In this document: positions 17,103 through 26,165 of the stretch, in pieces | How positions within the stretch are numbered: position 1 is the stretch's first letter | Layout of the letters: each line of letters starts with the position of its first letter | Source of the DNA: Pseudomonas vranovensis DSM 16006 | GTDB lineage: Bacteria; Pseudomonadota; Gammaproteobacteria; Pseudomonadales; Pseudomonadaceae | Length of the DNA: 64,000 bases | Direction of reading: 5' to 3' | NCBI RefSeq assembly: GCF_000425805.1 | Contig: NZ_AUED01000001.1 | Coordinates: 310,001 to 374,000, forward strand | Program-made: the position numbers and the translations under genes | The notes under the pieces: model-generated | What the model saw: the letters and a program-made list of their open reading frames with translations, nothing else | The model's database searches: none | What the model was told of the DNA's origin: nothing

Positions 17103-17572
17103 TGCGCTATCCAACCCTCAAACGCACCCTGGCCGCCCTGGCTGTTTTCGGCCTGGCCCTGCCGGCATTGGCCGACACCAGCGTCACCGATGCCTGGGTT
17201 CGTGCCACCGTGGCGCACCAGCAGTCCACCGGTGCCTTCATGACCTTGACCGCCAGCAGCGACAGCAAGCTGGTGGACGTGCAGTCGCCTGTGGCCGAAA
17301 TCGTCCAGGTACACCAGATGACCATGAACAACGACGTCATGGGCATGAAGCAGGTGCAGAGCGTCGACTTGCCCGCCGGCAAGGCCGTCAGCCTCGACCC
17401 CAACGGCTACCACGTGATGCTGATGAAGCTCAAACAACAGGTCAAGGAAGGCGAGCAGGTGCCCCTGACCCTGGTGATCGAAGACGCCAAGGGCCAGAAG
17501 CAGACCCTCGAGATCAACGCGCCGGTACGTGCCTTGAACGCCGAAATGCATGAGCACAAGCACATGCATTGA
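17102..17572 (+). CDS. PCu(A)C periplasmic copper chaperone
   Basis: A 156-residue periplasmic copper(I) chaperone. Signal peptide about 1-24 (LALPALADT). The metal-binding pattern of the family is present: Met47, H71-x-M73, the following NDVMGMK, and H104-x-M106. The C-terminus is His-rich (MHEHKHMH), which may add a second copper site. ATG 17102 is chosen because GGAGG lies 7 nt upstream; the in-frame ATG at 17096 is only 1 nt from that site. It hands copper to SCO and the oxidase CuA site. The stop is followed by a strong terminator. Confidence 0.92.
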   Translation: MRYPTLKRTLAALAVFGLALPALADTSVTDAWVRATVAHQQSTGAFMTLTASSDSKLVDVQSPVAEIVQVHQMTMNNDVMGMKQVQSVDLPAGKAVSLDPNGYHVMLMKLKQQVKEGEQVPLTLVIEDAKGQKQTLEINAPVRALNAEMHEHKHMH

Positions 17573-17588
17573 TCGCCCCGCGATGGTT

Positions 17589-17632
17589 AAAAAAAGCCAG
17601 GCTGCAGTCCACGACTGCAGCCTGGCTTTTTT
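17589..17632 (+). terminator. Rho-independent terminator
   Basis: AGCCAGGCTGCAGT pairs perfectly with ACTGCAGCCTGGCT around a 5-nt loop (CCACG). The stem is preceded by A7 and followed by T6, which extend the pairing to 19 bp and make it potentially bidirectional. It ends the SCO-PCuAC operon and separates it from the receptor gene. Confidence 0.95.
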
Positions 17633-17657
17633 GTGCGCGTCTTCAAAACTTCTACAG

Positions 17658-17682
17658 TAATAGCGTTCACTTCTCATTTACA
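17658..17682. promoter_or_regulatory. Possible Fur box upstream of the second siderophore receptor
   Basis: The stretch TAATAGCGTTCACTTCTCAT followed by TTACA (complement ATGAGAAGTGAACGCTATTA) has iron-box-like features (ATGAGAA...CTATT). It lies about 50 nt before the receptor start. Weak match. Confidence 0.35.
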
Positions 17683-17731
17683 AATCGTTACCATTCGCAC
17701 CCTTCTTTACAATCTTTACAAAAAGGAACGC

Positions 17732-19846
17732 ATGGTGGCATTTTCGCGCATTCGCCCGGCCTCTCTTTCCGTGCTGGGCATGTTGGTTGCTCCAGCGCTG
17801 CAAGCCGAAACCCTGGCTATACCGGCAACCTCGGTCAACAGCAGTTATGAAGAACAGAGCTACAAGGCCAGCGAAAGCAAGACCGCGCTGAAAATCGATG
17901 CCCCGCTGCGCGACATCCCGCAGACGGTCAACGTCGTGCCGCAAAGCGTGATCAAGGACCAGGGCGCGCAGTCGATGGAAGACGTGCTCAAGAACGTGCC
18001 CGGTATCGGCCTGTCCAACGGCGACGGCCAGCGCGACCAGGTCACCATCCGTGGCTTCAGCGCCATCGGTGACATGTACGTCGATGGCCTGCGCGACGAT
18101 GCCCTGTACTATCGCGACCTTTCCAATGTCGAGCGGGTCGAGGTGATCAAGGGCCCGGCGGCGGTGCTGTACGGGCGCGGGTCGTCGGGTGGCCTGATCA
18201 ACAACGTCAGCAAGAAGCCCAACTTCAACCCGGTGCAGGAAGCGGGCGTAACCTTCGACAGCGAAGGCAAGCGCCGCACCCAGTTCGATGCTGGCTGGGC
18301 CGACCAGCAGCAGGGCGACAAAGCGTTCCGCATCACTGGCGCCCTGGAAGACAGCGACACCTTCCGCGATGACGGCTACATCGACCGCAAGGCCATCGCG
18401 CCGACCGCCTACTTCAAGCTCTCCGACGACCTGGACCTGACCGTCGGCGCCACCTACCTGTATGACAAGCGCCTGATCGATTTCGGCATTCCCGCCCTGG
18501 GCGATCGCCCGGTGGATGTCGACCGCGACAAGCGTTTTGGCGCCGGCGACCCGGATGACGACTACGCCCGCAGCGAAGTGTTCTCGTTCACCGCAGGCGT
18601 TGATTACCGCCTCAACGACGACTTCACTCTGAGCAACACCAGCCGCTACTACCACTACGACCTGGACCGCAACAATACCCTGGCCGATGCCAGCCCCACG
18701 CGTTTTGTCACCGCTGCCAATGGTGAATTGCTGGTCAAACTCAACCGCGGCAATGTGCAGCGCACCGAAGACGGCTGGTTCAACCAGACCGAGCTCAAGC
18801 ACCAGGCGCAACTGGCCGGCATGAACCACAACCTGCTGTACGGGGTGGAGTTGGGCCGTCAGGTCAAGGATCAGTCGGTGTTCAGCCAGAACAACGTGGC
18901 CCAGGTACCGGTGTTCCGCGAGGGGCTGGTGGATGTGCCGTTCCAGGCCAACCGCCAGACCACCAAGGGCACCACCACCCAGGACACCGCCGGCTTCTAC
19001 GTGCAGGACCTGATCGACCTGGCTCCGCAGTGGAAGGCTCTGGTCGGGGTACGCTACGACGTGTTCGAGCAGGAATACGCCGATGACCTCAGCGGCGCCG
19101 ACCTCACCCGTACCGACACCACTTGGAGCCCGCGTATTGGCCTGGTGTTCCAGCCCGACCAGATCCAGTCCTACTACGTATCGGTCAGCCGCTCCTACCA
19201 GCCCTCGTCCGAGGTGTTTGCCCTGAGCACCGGCAACCAGGGGCTGGAGCCGGAAGAAACCACTAACTACGAGATCGGTGCCAAATGGGACCTGCTCGAC
19301 AGTCGCCTGTCGGTGACGGCTGCGGTGTTCCGCCTGGAGCGCACCAACATGAAGACCACCGATCCGGCCAACCCGGCCAACCTGGTGTTGTCGGGCGAGC
19401 AGCGTACCGATGGTGTCGAAACGACCGTCAGCGGTCAGCTGACAGACAAATGGCAGGTGTATGGTGGTTTTGCCTTCCTGGATGCGGAAATCACCAAGTC
19501 CAACAGCAGCACCAACGGCGTAGCTAACGAAGGCCAGACCCCAACGTTGACCCCGCGCACCAGTGCCAACCTGTGGCTGGTGCGCTCCCTGACCGAAACC
19601 TGGCGGGTGGGCATGGGTGCCAACTATGTGGACCAGCGCTACACCGCGCTGGACAACGTGGTGGTGATGCCGTCCTACACCACCGTCGATGCGGCCTTGC
19701 TGTACAACCAGCCGAAGTGGGACATGGCACTGCGTTTGCGCAACGTGTTCGACCGCGACTACTACGCCTCGGCCCACGGCTCGGTCGACCTGATTACTCC
19801 GGGCGCACCGCGCACCCTGGAGCTGAGCACCCACTATCGCTTCTGA
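17732..19846 (+). CDS. TonB-dependent siderophore receptor (Fiu-like, no signalling domain)
   Basis: A 704-residue outer-membrane receptor. Signal peptide about 1-26. The plug begins near 50 (APLRDIPQTVNVVPQSVIKD) and contains DVLKNVPGIGLSNGDGQRDQ and VEVIKGPAAVLYGRGSSGG; the barrel ends LSTHYRF. There is no STN domain, so it does not signal through a FecR. The 'YVDGLRDDALYYRDLSNVERVE' block is typical of catecholate (Fiu-type) receptors. ATG 17732 (after AAAAAGGAACGC) gives the proper signal peptide; an in-frame start 99 nt earlier lies at the terminator. The PepSY/cytochrome b561 pair converges on it and may reduce imported iron. Confidence 0.93.
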   Translation: MVAFSRIRPASLSVLGMLVAPALQAETLAIPATSVNSSYEEQSYKASESKTALKIDAPLRDIPQTVNVVPQSVIKDQGAQSMEDVLKNVPGIGLSNGDGQRDQVTIRGFSAIGDMYVDGLRDDALYYRDLSNVERVEVIKGPAAVLYGRGSSGGLINNVSKKPNFNPVQEAGVTFDSEGKRRTQFDAGWADQQQGDKAFRITGALEDSDTFRDDGYIDRKAIAPTAYFKLSDDLDLTVGATYLYDKRLIDFGIPALGDRPVDVDRDKRFGAGDPDDDYARSEVFSFTAGVDYRLNDDFTLSNTSRYYHYDLDRNNTLADASPTRFVTAANGELLVKLNRGNVQRTEDGWFNQTELKHQAQLAGMNHNLLYGVELGRQVKDQSVFSQNNVAQVPVFREGLVDVPFQANRQTTKGTTTQDTAGFYVQDLIDLAPQWKALVGVRYDVFEQEYADDLSGADLTRTDTTWSPRIGLVFQPDQIQSYYVSVSRSYQPSSEVFALSTGNQGLEPEETTNYEIGAKWDLLDSRLSVTAAVFRLERTNMKTTDPANPANLVLSGEQRTDGVETTVSGQLTDKWQVYGGFAFLDAEITKSNSSTNGVANEGQTPTLTPRTSANLWLVRSLTETWRVGMGANYVDQRYTALDNVVVMPSYTTVDAALLYNQPKWDMALRLRNVFDRDYYASAHGSVDLITPGAPRTLELSTHYRF

Positions 19847-19877
19847 GGTTGTGATTGCCGACCACGACCGCTGTGCG

Positions 19878-19916
19878 GCCGATCGCAGGCTGGCGAGGAA
19901 CGAGGCTGCGATCGGC
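19878..19916. repeat. Inverted-repeat element downstream of the receptor
   Basis: GCCGATCGCAG (19878-19888) and CTGCGATCGGC (19906-19916) are perfect 11-bp arms around a GAGGAACGAG loop, followed by GCTGCGCAGC. A similar sequence recurs at 58350-58440. This is a second Pseudomonas intergenic repeat type, possibly acting as a terminator between the convergent genes. Confidence 0.6.
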
Positions 19917-19953
19917 TGCGCAGCAAGCGCCATGCAGTCACCTGGTGTTGTAG

Positions 19954-20481
19954 TCAGCGGCTGCGCCGCCTACCGGTGATCATCGACAGCGGCAGGTTCT
20001 CTTTAAGCCGCAGGCTCTCGAACACCGCCGCGGCGATGTGTACACAGGCCAGCCCCAGCAAGGTGTTGGCCATGTACTCGTGAATATCGCGCGGCAGTTC
20101 TTCACCCCAGAAGTAGTCCACTTCCTCCATCAGAAAACCGCTGACACCCAGCCCGACCATCAACAGCATCATCAGCACCATGACCAGTGCGCCGATGGGC
20201 GAGTGGCCGAGGCGGTGATAGTCCTTGCCCTGGATCAGCGCGTGCAGGTGCCATTTGAGCCGGGCAGGGGTGGGCCAGAAGTCGGACCAGCGCGCTGCCG
20301 GTGTACCTACAAACCCCCATAGCGTCCGGGCCAGCACAATGGCCACGGCGTAGTAGCCCAGCCAGCGGTGCCAGCCATCACCTTCTTCGGTGAAGAAGTA
20401 GCCCCCGACAAAGGCCACCACCAGCGACCCGTGGCAAAACCGCACCATGGGGTCCCAAAGGCGCAGTGTGTCGGCCTTCAC
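19954..20481 (-). CDS. Cytochrome b561-family membrane protein
   Basis: A 175-residue di-haem b-type cytochrome with four helices. It shows the family pattern WDPMVRFCHGSLVVAF (haem-ligand His), GWHRWLGYYAVAIVLARTLWGFVG, and later GHSPIGALVM and CVHIAAAVFESL with the matching His ligands. Such proteins move electrons across the inner membrane, often serving ferric reductases or PepSY proteins. It begins 1 nt after the stop of the PepSY gene, so they are one operon, and it converges on the siderophore receptor gene. Confidence 0.88.
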   Translation of the reverse strand: MKADTLRLWDPMVRFCHGSLVVAFVGGYFFTEEGDGWHRWLGYYAVAIVLARTLWGFVGTPAARWSDFWPTPARLKWHLHALIQGKDYHRLGHSPIGALVMVLMMLLMVGLGVSGFLMEEVDYFWGEELPRDIHEYMANTLLGLACVHIAAAVFESLRLKENLPLSMITGRRRSR

Positions 20482-20482
20482 G

Positions 20483-20752
20483 TCAGTCGATCTCTTCTTT
20501 CACCTTCTTGCCCGTGACCGGGTCGAAGTAGATTTCCACTTTGCGCTTGTCCTTGTCCCAGCCATAGATCTCGTAGCAGTTGCCGTCAGTGATCTTGAAC
20601 TTCTTGATCTCGTAACCTTGCTTTTTCAGCTCTTGCTGGAAGTTGTCCGGGTCTTGCCACTGGACCTTGTCGGCCTTGGAACATTCGGTCTTGGCCATCG
20701 CCAGCGGGCTGGCAACAAGCAGTGCGGCAAGCAGAAGGGGAGGCATACGCAT
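20483..20752 (-). CDS. Small periplasmic PepSY-domain protein
   Basis: An 89-residue protein with a signal peptide (about 1-20, ending AMA-KTEC). The mature part is one PepSY domain: FQQELKKQGYEIKKFKITDG and CYEIYGWDKDKRKVEIYFDP, then VTGKKV. Two Cys may pair. It lies directly upstream of a cytochrome b561 gene; the pairing is common in proteobacteria, where the PepSY protein is thought to modulate or accept electrons from the cytochrome. Exact role unknown. Confidence 0.87.
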   Translation of the reverse strand: MRMPPLLLAALLVASPLAMAKTECSKADKVQWQDPDNFQQELKKQGYEIKKFKITDGNCYEIYGWDKDKRKVEIYFDPVTGKKVKEEID

Positions 20753-20831
20753 GACAAGTCCTCGCGATTATGAAAAACGCGGCAGCACAGCCATGAAGCC
20801 GGGTTGAGCTTAATGTCAGGTGTGGCGACGA

Positions 20832-21056
20832 TCAGCGAAAACGCGGTAGCGGGCGTTCGACGTTGAGCGAGGTCAGGGTCTTTTTGACCAGGGCTTCGTC
20901 GGCTTCCACCGCCTTGAGGCTGGCGCGGATCTTGCCGGCCACAGGGATATCGCCCTGGCGGTCGATCCAGTCGGCAATCTCTTTGCAGGCGCTGGCCAAT
21001 GTGGTCTGCCGATGGTCGATCAGGGTCAGAAGTTTGGTGATTTCTTTGTCGGACAT
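20832..21056 (-). CDS. Hypothetical small helical protein
   Basis: A 74-residue cytoplasmic protein, almost all helix by composition (KEITKLLTLIDHRQTTLASACKEIADWIDRQG), with no known domain that I recognise. GGAGGATTACACC stands before the ATG, an ideal ribosome site, which supports it as a real gene. The gap to the PepSY gene (79 nt) makes co-transcription possible. It may be a Pseudomonas-restricted orphan. Confidence 0.65.
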   Translation of the reverse strand: MSDKEITKLLTLIDHRQTTLASACKEIADWIDRQGDIPVAGKIRASLKAVEADEALVKKTLTSLNVERPLPRFR

Positions 21057-21301
21057 GGTGTAATCCTCCGCGTGCGAATTCAGTGTAGCAGTGCCCGCTA
21101 AAACTGCAGATGCACGCCCGCCGCGCGGTTGTGACCCGGCCCATGACGTACTATCCTTGCCGCCAAGCGATACCCCGCATACTTATAACCAATTCCTCTG
21201 CGCACACGCTTCCACTCAGGTCCGACGGCCTTGGGTGCTTCATGCTGGGCGCACGATCCGTGCCTTGCGACTGCAATCGATCTGGAGTAACACCCCCACC
21301 G

Positions 21302-22495
21302 ATGAATACCCCCGTGGATGCGCGAGCCGGCAGCTGGCTCAGTGTGATCGCCCTGGCCCTGGCGGCCTTTATCTTCAACACCACCGAGTTCGTGCCGGTG
21401 GCCCTGCTCAGTGATATCGGCGAAAGCTTTCAGATGCCAACCGCCCAGGTCGGCCTGATGCTGACTATCTATGCCTGGGTGGTAGCCCTGGCGTCGCTGC
21501 CGATGATGCTGCTCACCCGCAACATCGAGCGGCGTAAACTGCTGATCATCGTCTTCGCGTTGTTCATCGTCAGCCACCTGCTCTCGGGGGTGGCGCAGAG
21601 CTTTGGCATGCTGCTGCTCAGCCGTATCGGCATCGCCCTGGCCCACGCCGTGTTCTGGGCCATCACCGCATCGCTGGCCGTGCGGGTGGCGCCGCCGGGG
21701 CAACAGGCCAAGGCCCTGGGGCTGCTGGCGACTGGCACCACCCTGGCGATGGTCATGGGCATCCCCCTGGGGCGGGTAGTAGGGGAGGCGCTGGGTTGGC
21801 GCACCACCTTCCTGGCCATTGCCGGGGTGGCATTGGCGACCTTGATTTGCCTGGTCAAGTCGCTGCCGTTGCTGCCTAGCCAGAACTCGGGCTCGCTGCG
21901 CAGTGTACCGGTGTTGTTCAAGCGCCCGGCACTGGTCACGGTGTATGTGCTGGTGGCGCTGGTGATTGCCGCGCAGTTCACCGCCTACAGCTACATCGAG
22001 CCCTTTGCCTTGAACGTCGCGCAGATCAGTGGCGAGCTGACCACCGTGTTGCTGTTGCTGTTCGGTGGTGCTGGGGTGTTTGGCTCAGTGCTGTTCAGCC
22101 GCTACAGCGAACGTTTCCCCAGCGGTTTCCTGATTGCCGCCATTGCCATGCTGGCGGCCTGCCTGTTGCTGCTGTTGCCGTTGTCCGCCGACTTCGGCCT
22201 GCTCGGTACGCTGAGTGTGTTCTGGGGCATCTCGATCATGTGCTTCAGCCTGGCGCTGCAGTCCAAAGTGCTGATCCTGGCTTCCGATGCCACGGACGTG
22301 GCCATGGCAATGTTCTCGGGGATCTACAACATCGGTATTGGCGCCGGGGCCTTGATCGGCAGCCTGGTCAGCGTGCATATGGGGCTGGCCAATATCGGCC
22401 TGGTGGGTGGCTCGCTGGCAGTGGTCGGCCTGCTGTTGTGCGGGGTCACCACCTACCGCTTTGCCAATGCCGGTATGGCCGATCGCCCGCTGTAG
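21302..22495 (+). CDS. sotB: SotB-family sugar efflux transporter
   Basis: A 397-residue MFS transporter with 12 helices. The family pattern is [19 protein letters not shown] in helix 1, [19 protein letters not shown], and [20 protein letters not shown]. SotB (YdeA) proteins export arabinose and other sugars or IPTG-like compounds. ATG 21302 fits the family length, with GGAGTAACACCC upstream. The gene appears to be transcribed singly. Confidence 0.85.
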   Translation: MNTPVDARAGSWLSVIALALAAFIFNTTEFVPVALLSDIGESFQMPTAQVGLMLTIYAWVVALASLPMMLLTRNIERRKLLIIVFALFIVSHLLSGVAQSFGMLLLSRIGIALAHAVFWAITASLAVRVAPPGQQAKALGLLATGTTLAMVMGIPLGRVVGEALGWRTTFLAIAGVALATLICLVKSLPLLPSQNSGSLRSVPVLFKRPALVTVYVLVALVIAAQFTAYSYIEPFALNVAQISGELTTVLLLLFGGAGVFGSVLFSRYSERFPSGFLIAAIAMLAACLLLLLPLSADFGLLGTLSVFWGISIMCFSLALQSKVLILASDATDVAMAMFSGIYNIGIGAGALIGSLVSVHMGLANIGLVGGSLAVVGLLLCGVTTYRFANAGMADRPL

Positions 22496-22838
22496 CGTTC
22501 AGGGGGACGGGTCCAAGGCTGGACCATCGCCCCCTGTCTCCCTATACTCCCTCTCTCGCAATTCACCATTGGCCCTGCTTTTGCCGGGTCAACATCCAGG
22601 TCACGCTCAGTGGCCCGACGCCCAGCGTCGAAGCACGCTCTGCCTTGTTTCGCAGATACCTCGCGCCCCAGGCGCGTCTTGCACATTCGCGCAAGTCCAC
22701 GCGCATCCGCAATTCTGCTCAGTGTTTCGACGGCTTGGCCATGGGGCTCGCCGCCCATCGCACCCCGCGCAAACGGCCTTCTCGCAGCCACCTCTGGTCA
22801 TGCATGACCGAACCTGCGAAAGAGAAAGGGAAAACACG
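22496..22838 (+). promoter_or_regulatory. Gene-free leader with putative sigma-54 promoter
   Basis: A 343-nt gap upstream of the SSS symporter. At 22570-22585 is TGGCCCTGCTTTTGCC: GG at 22571-22572, ten nt, then GC at 22583-22584, which is the sigma-54 -24/-12 spacing. The -24 element (TTGGCCC) and the -12 element (TTGCC) are both close to consensus. The 5' UTR would then be about 240 nt. Nothing else was recognised; in-frame ORF extensions into this stretch are spurious. Confidence 0.45.
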
Positions 22839-24506
22839 ATGCAAGACACTGCTTTTTTTCAGCTGTCAGCCGCCTCGGCGATTCTGCTGCTGGTCGGCTT
22901 CTACGGCACCACCTTCCTCCTGTCACTGTTGATTCGTGAGAAAAACGAAAACGTCGATGGTTTCATGGTCTCCAACAGCGCCGTGGGTTTCGGGCTGTCG
23001 AGCGCGAGCATGATCGCCACCTGGATCTGGGCCGCCTCGTTCTATGCCAGCGCCACGTCGGGCTTCAAGTACGGCCTCTCCGGGCCACTGCACTATGGCT
23101 TCTGGGGCGCGCTGATGATCCTGTTCATCTACCCCTTCGGTAGGCGCTTTCGCCAACTGGCGCCCAAGGCCCACACGCTGGCCGAAATCCTTCACGCCCG
23201 CCATGGCACCTCCAGCCAGATGATCATGGCGGTGTCCAACATCATTGGCAGTTGCATCAGCCTGATGGTCAATTTCACGGCTGCGGGTGCGCTGGTGTCG
23301 ATGCTCAGCCCGCTGACTTTCATCCAGGGCGTGCTGATCGCCGGTCTCGGGGTACTGTCGTATACGCTGTGGTCGGGCTTTCGCGCCTCGGTGATGACCG
23401 ACTTCGCCCAACTGGTGGCGATGATCCTGGCCGCGGTCATTATTATTCCGTTGATCTTTTTCAATGCCGGTGGTCCCGACCTGCTGGCCGCCAATATGTG
23501 GCGCCTGGATGCCCAGCAAGCCGACTTCTACTCCACCAAGGCGATCCTGGAGCAGGGCGCACCGTACTTCGTGGCCGTGCTGGCCTATGCCATTGGCAAC
23601 CAGACCATTGCCCAGCGTCTGTTCGCCGTGCGTGAAGACTTGATCAAGCCGACCTTCCTGACTGCCACCATCGGCTATGGCGCCATCGTCATCGGCCTGG
23701 GCATGCTGGGTCTGCTGGCGTTGTTCACCGGGCTCGAGCCCGTCAACGGCGACATGAACAACATCATTCCGCAGATGGCCTCGACCTACCTGCCCCCTGT
23801 TGGAATTGCGTTGTTCTTCATTCTGGTGATCGGCTCGCTGTCATCGACCGCCGATTCCGACCTGACCGCACTTTCGGCGATCGTCATGACCGATGTGTAC
23901 GGCAAGAACCTCGCCAAGGGCAACCCGGACCCGCGTCGCATGCTCTGGTGGGGGCGCGCGACCATGGTGATTGCCACGCTGTTCGGCGTGGTATTCGCCA
24001 GTCTCAAGTTCGACATCCTGGTCATGCTGGTGTTTGTCGGTGCCCTGTGGGGAGCGATTGTGTTCCCGGTGATCGCCAGTTGCTATTGGGACCGGGTCAA
24101 CAACCGCGCCTTTGTCTGGTCGGTGTTGTCGGCGGTGCTGCTGTTCACCGTGGTGCGCTTCGAACTGGTGCAGGTCGACGGTGCGGTGGCGGTGTTCTTC
24201 GAAATCTGCGCGGCGGTGGGTGGCGCGGTGGTGCTGGGGCTGATGACCTTCGGCTTTTTCGGGCGCATGGCGGCATTTGCGGTGGCTGCAGTGGCACTGG
24301 CAATCATGCTGCCGACGTTCATCGGCACCTTGCGCGAGTACATCGTGCTGTTGGGTTCGCTGACCGCCTACGGGGTCAGCACAGTGGTCTGCGTGGCCCT
24401 GAGCCTGCGCAACCACGAGCGTTTCGACTTCGACCTGCTGGCAACGCGGGTGACCTCGTTCCAGCGTGAACAACCTTCGATACAAGGAGAAGTGGTATGT
24501 GGTTGA
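22839..24506 (+). CDS. Sodium:solute symporter family transporter
   Basis: A 555-residue SSS-family permease with about 14 helices. Key blocks: FMVSNSAVGFGLSSASMIAT and WIWAASFYASATSGFKYG near the N-terminus (substrate/Na+ site), and FFILVIGSLSSTADSDLTALSAIVMTD (about 325-350), the Na2-site helix with the conserved Ser/Asp. It resembles the branch that includes urea/polyamine DUR3-like and related permeases. ATG 22839 (MQDTAFF) is the only good start after a long leader. A 40-residue membrane protein overlaps its end. A putative sigma-54 promoter is upstream. Substrate unknown; nitrogen or carbon compounds are plausible. Confidence 0.88.
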   Translation: MQDTAFFQLSAASAILLLVGFYGTTFLLSLLIREKNENVDGFMVSNSAVGFGLSSASMIATWIWAASFYASATSGFKYGLSGPLHYGFWGALMILFIYPFGRRFRQLAPKAHTLAEILHARHGTSSQMIMAVSNIIGSCISLMVNFTAAGALVSMLSPLTFIQGVLIAGLGVLSYTLWSGFRASVMTDFAQLVAMILAAVIIIPLIFFNAGGPDLLAANMWRLDAQQADFYSTKAILEQGAPYFVAVLAYAIGNQTIAQRLFAVREDLIKPTFLTATIGYGAIVIGLGMLGLLALFTGLEPVNGDMNNIIPQMASTYLPPVGIALFFILVIGSLSSTADSDLTALSAIVMTDVYGKNLAKGNPDPRRMLWWGRATMVIATLFGVVFASLKFDILVMLVFVGALWGAIVFPVIASCYWDRVNNRAFVWSVLSAVLLFTVVRFELVQVDGAVAVFFEICAAVGGAVVLGLMTFGFFGRMAAFAVAAVALAIMLPTFIGTLREYIVLLGSLTAYGVSTVVCVALSLRNHERFDFDLLATRVTSFQREQPSIQGEVVCG

Positions 24507-24619
24507 CAGTATATTTTCTGGTCTGGCCGGCGATCTCGCTGGTGGTACTGATGGTGCTGCTGGTGACCCTCTGGCGCGATATACGTGCAGCCCGCAAGCG
24601 CGGCGAGGCAATGATCTGA
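24497..24619 (+). CDS. Putative transporter small subunit (40 residues)
   Basis: A short gene overlapping the 3' end of the symporter gene by 10 nt in another frame. It is preceded by AAGGAGAAG, a good ribosome site at the right distance. The product (MWLTVYFLVWPAISLVVLMV, then LLVTLWRDIRAARKRGEAMI) is one transmembrane helix with a positively charged C-terminal tail, consistent with the inside-positive rule. Small single-helix 'transporter small subunit' genes are known beside SSS permeases in Pseudomonas. It is likely a regulatory or stabilising partner of the symporter. Confidence 0.8.
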   Translation: MWLTVYFLVWPAISLVVLMVLLVTLWRDIRAARKRGEAMI

Positions 24620-24629
24620 CGGCCGCGTA

Positions 24630-26153
24630 TCAGCGGCCGGTCAGCCCGCGCTCGGCAAAGTACTGCTCCAGTACCTCCGCCCCAGCGTTGCTCCAGGCCA
24701 GGGCGACGTAGCTGTCGGGGCGCAGCAGGTACACCGCATCGCGCATCAGCCCGGCAGCTTCATGGGCTTCGCTCCAGTTGAATACCTCCACCGGTATGCC
24801 ACGGGTGCCGCACCATTGCACCAGGTCGGCACCTACCGCGCCGTACACCTGTACTTGCCAGCGCACGCGGGTCAGGGTGCTGTAGTTGTCGCGTCCGTCA
24901 TCGGCCACCCATGGCATGCGATCGCCGCCATGAACATGGCCGGCGCTGCCAACGCTGAGCGGCATGTCGCGATAGTTGATGCCGATTTGCGAGACCGTCC
25001 GAAAGAGGAATTCGCGCGCCGACTTCAACGCTACCACTCGCGGGAACAGGCGCGGTGCCAGGCGGGTGCGCAGCAGGCCGGCCAGGCGGCCATCGGCGGT
25101 GATGAAGTTGAACACCTGGTCGGTGGTCGCCACCAGCCGCCTGGCAAAGGCGCTGCGTTCGATCTCGAAGGTGTCGAGCAGGCTGTCCTCGGCCTGGCCG
25201 CGCAGCACGCTGGTCAGCTTCCAGGCGAGATTGATGGCATCACCGATACCGGTGTTCATGCCCTGGCCACCGGCCGGGCTGTGAACGTGGGCGGCGTCGC
25301 CGAGCAGGAACGCACGTTGCTGGCTGAACTGCTCGGCTACCCGATGATGGACCCGGTAGGTGGAAAACCAGTTCACCTGTTGCACCTGCACCTTCAGGTG
25401 CTCGATAGCCCGCTGGCTGACATCTTCGAAGCGCAGTTTATCGGGGTGTTCGGCACGTTCATCGCGCACTGTACCGATCAGGCGCGCACGGCCACTGCCT
25501 GCCAGGGGAAAGACAGCCAGAAAGTCTGCCTCGTCCAGGTCCACGTGCAGTTCACCGTTGAGTGCCGGGCCCTGGGCCTGCACATCGGCCACATAGAACA
25601 CCTGCTGGTAGGTGCCGCCAGGAAAACCGATGCCCAGTGCCTTGCGCACGGTCGAGCGGGCACCGTCGCAGCCGGCCAGGTAAGCCGCTTCGCACTGCGC
25701 CTGCAGCCCGTCGGCGTGGCGCAACTGGGCGCTGACGCCCCCCTCATCCTGGTTGAAGCCCAGCAGTTCGGTCTGGCGCTCCACTTCCACACCAAAACCT
25801 CGCAAGCGCTCGATCAGCAGTTGCTCGTGCTCGTCCTGGGGGTAGATGTGCAGGAAGGGGTAGGGGGTCAGGTCGGCACCAATTGCGCTGAAGGGCAGGC
25901 GCGCGGCTGCTTCGCCTTTGACCCAGAGGTTGGCCGCCGGCACCCGGTGGCCCTGCTCGAGGACCGCCGAAGTGAGGTCCAACTGACGGTACAACTCAAG
26001 GGTCCGGGCCTGCACCGCCAGGGCGCGCGAGGTAGTACCGGGGCTGGCGGTCCGGTCGATGATGCGCACCTTCACGCCCAGCTTGCTCAGCCACAACGCC
26101 AGCACCAGCCCGGTGGGGCCGGCACCGACGATCAGTACCTCACAGCGGTTCAT
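24630..26153 (-). CDS. FAD-dependent monooxygenase (PheA/TfdB family)
   Basis: A 507-residue flavoprotein hydroxylase. FAD-binding GxGxxG is GAGPTG near residue 11, in VLIVGAGPTGLVLALWLSKLG. The second FAD motif is FLLGDAAHVHSPAGGQGMNT and GIGDAINLAWKL (about 295-325). The C-terminal thioredoxin-like extension is present, as in phenol- or polyketide-type hydroxylases. NADPH-linked aromatic hydroxylation is the family reaction; the substrate is unknown. The start is 12 nt after the stop of a LysE exporter gene on the same strand, so the pair is likely one transcript. Confidence 0.88.
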   Translation of the reverse strand: MNRCEVLIVGAGPTGLVLALWLSKLGVKVRIIDRTASPGTTSRALAVQARTLELYRQLDLTSAVLEQGHRVPAANLWVKGEAAARLPFSAIGADLTPYPFLHIYPQDEHEQLLIERLRGFGVEVERQTELLGFNQDEGGVSAQLRHADGLQAQCEAAYLAGCDGARSTVRKALGIGFPGGTYQQVFYVADVQAQGPALNGELHVDLDEADFLAVFPLAGSGRARLIGTVRDERAEHPDKLRFEDVSQRAIEHLKVQVQQVNWFSTYRVHHRVAEQFSQQRAFLLGDAAHVHSPAGGQGMNTGIGDAINLAWKLTSVLRGQAEDSLLDTFEIERSAFARRLVATTDQVFNFITADGRLAGLLRTRLAPRLFPRVVALKSAREFLFRTVSQIGINYRDMPLSVGSAGHVHGGDRMPWVADDGRDNYSTLTRVRWQVQVYGAVGADLVQWCGTRGIPVEVFNWSEAHEAAGLMRDAVYLLRPDSYVALAWSNAGAEVLEQYFAERGLTGR

Positions 26154-26165
26154 CGCACGCGCTCC

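Noticed and set aside
17678..19933. 751-codon open frame antisense to the second receptor
   Set aside because: Shadow of a well-supported TonB receptor; composition is that of an antisense frame and no known domain is present.
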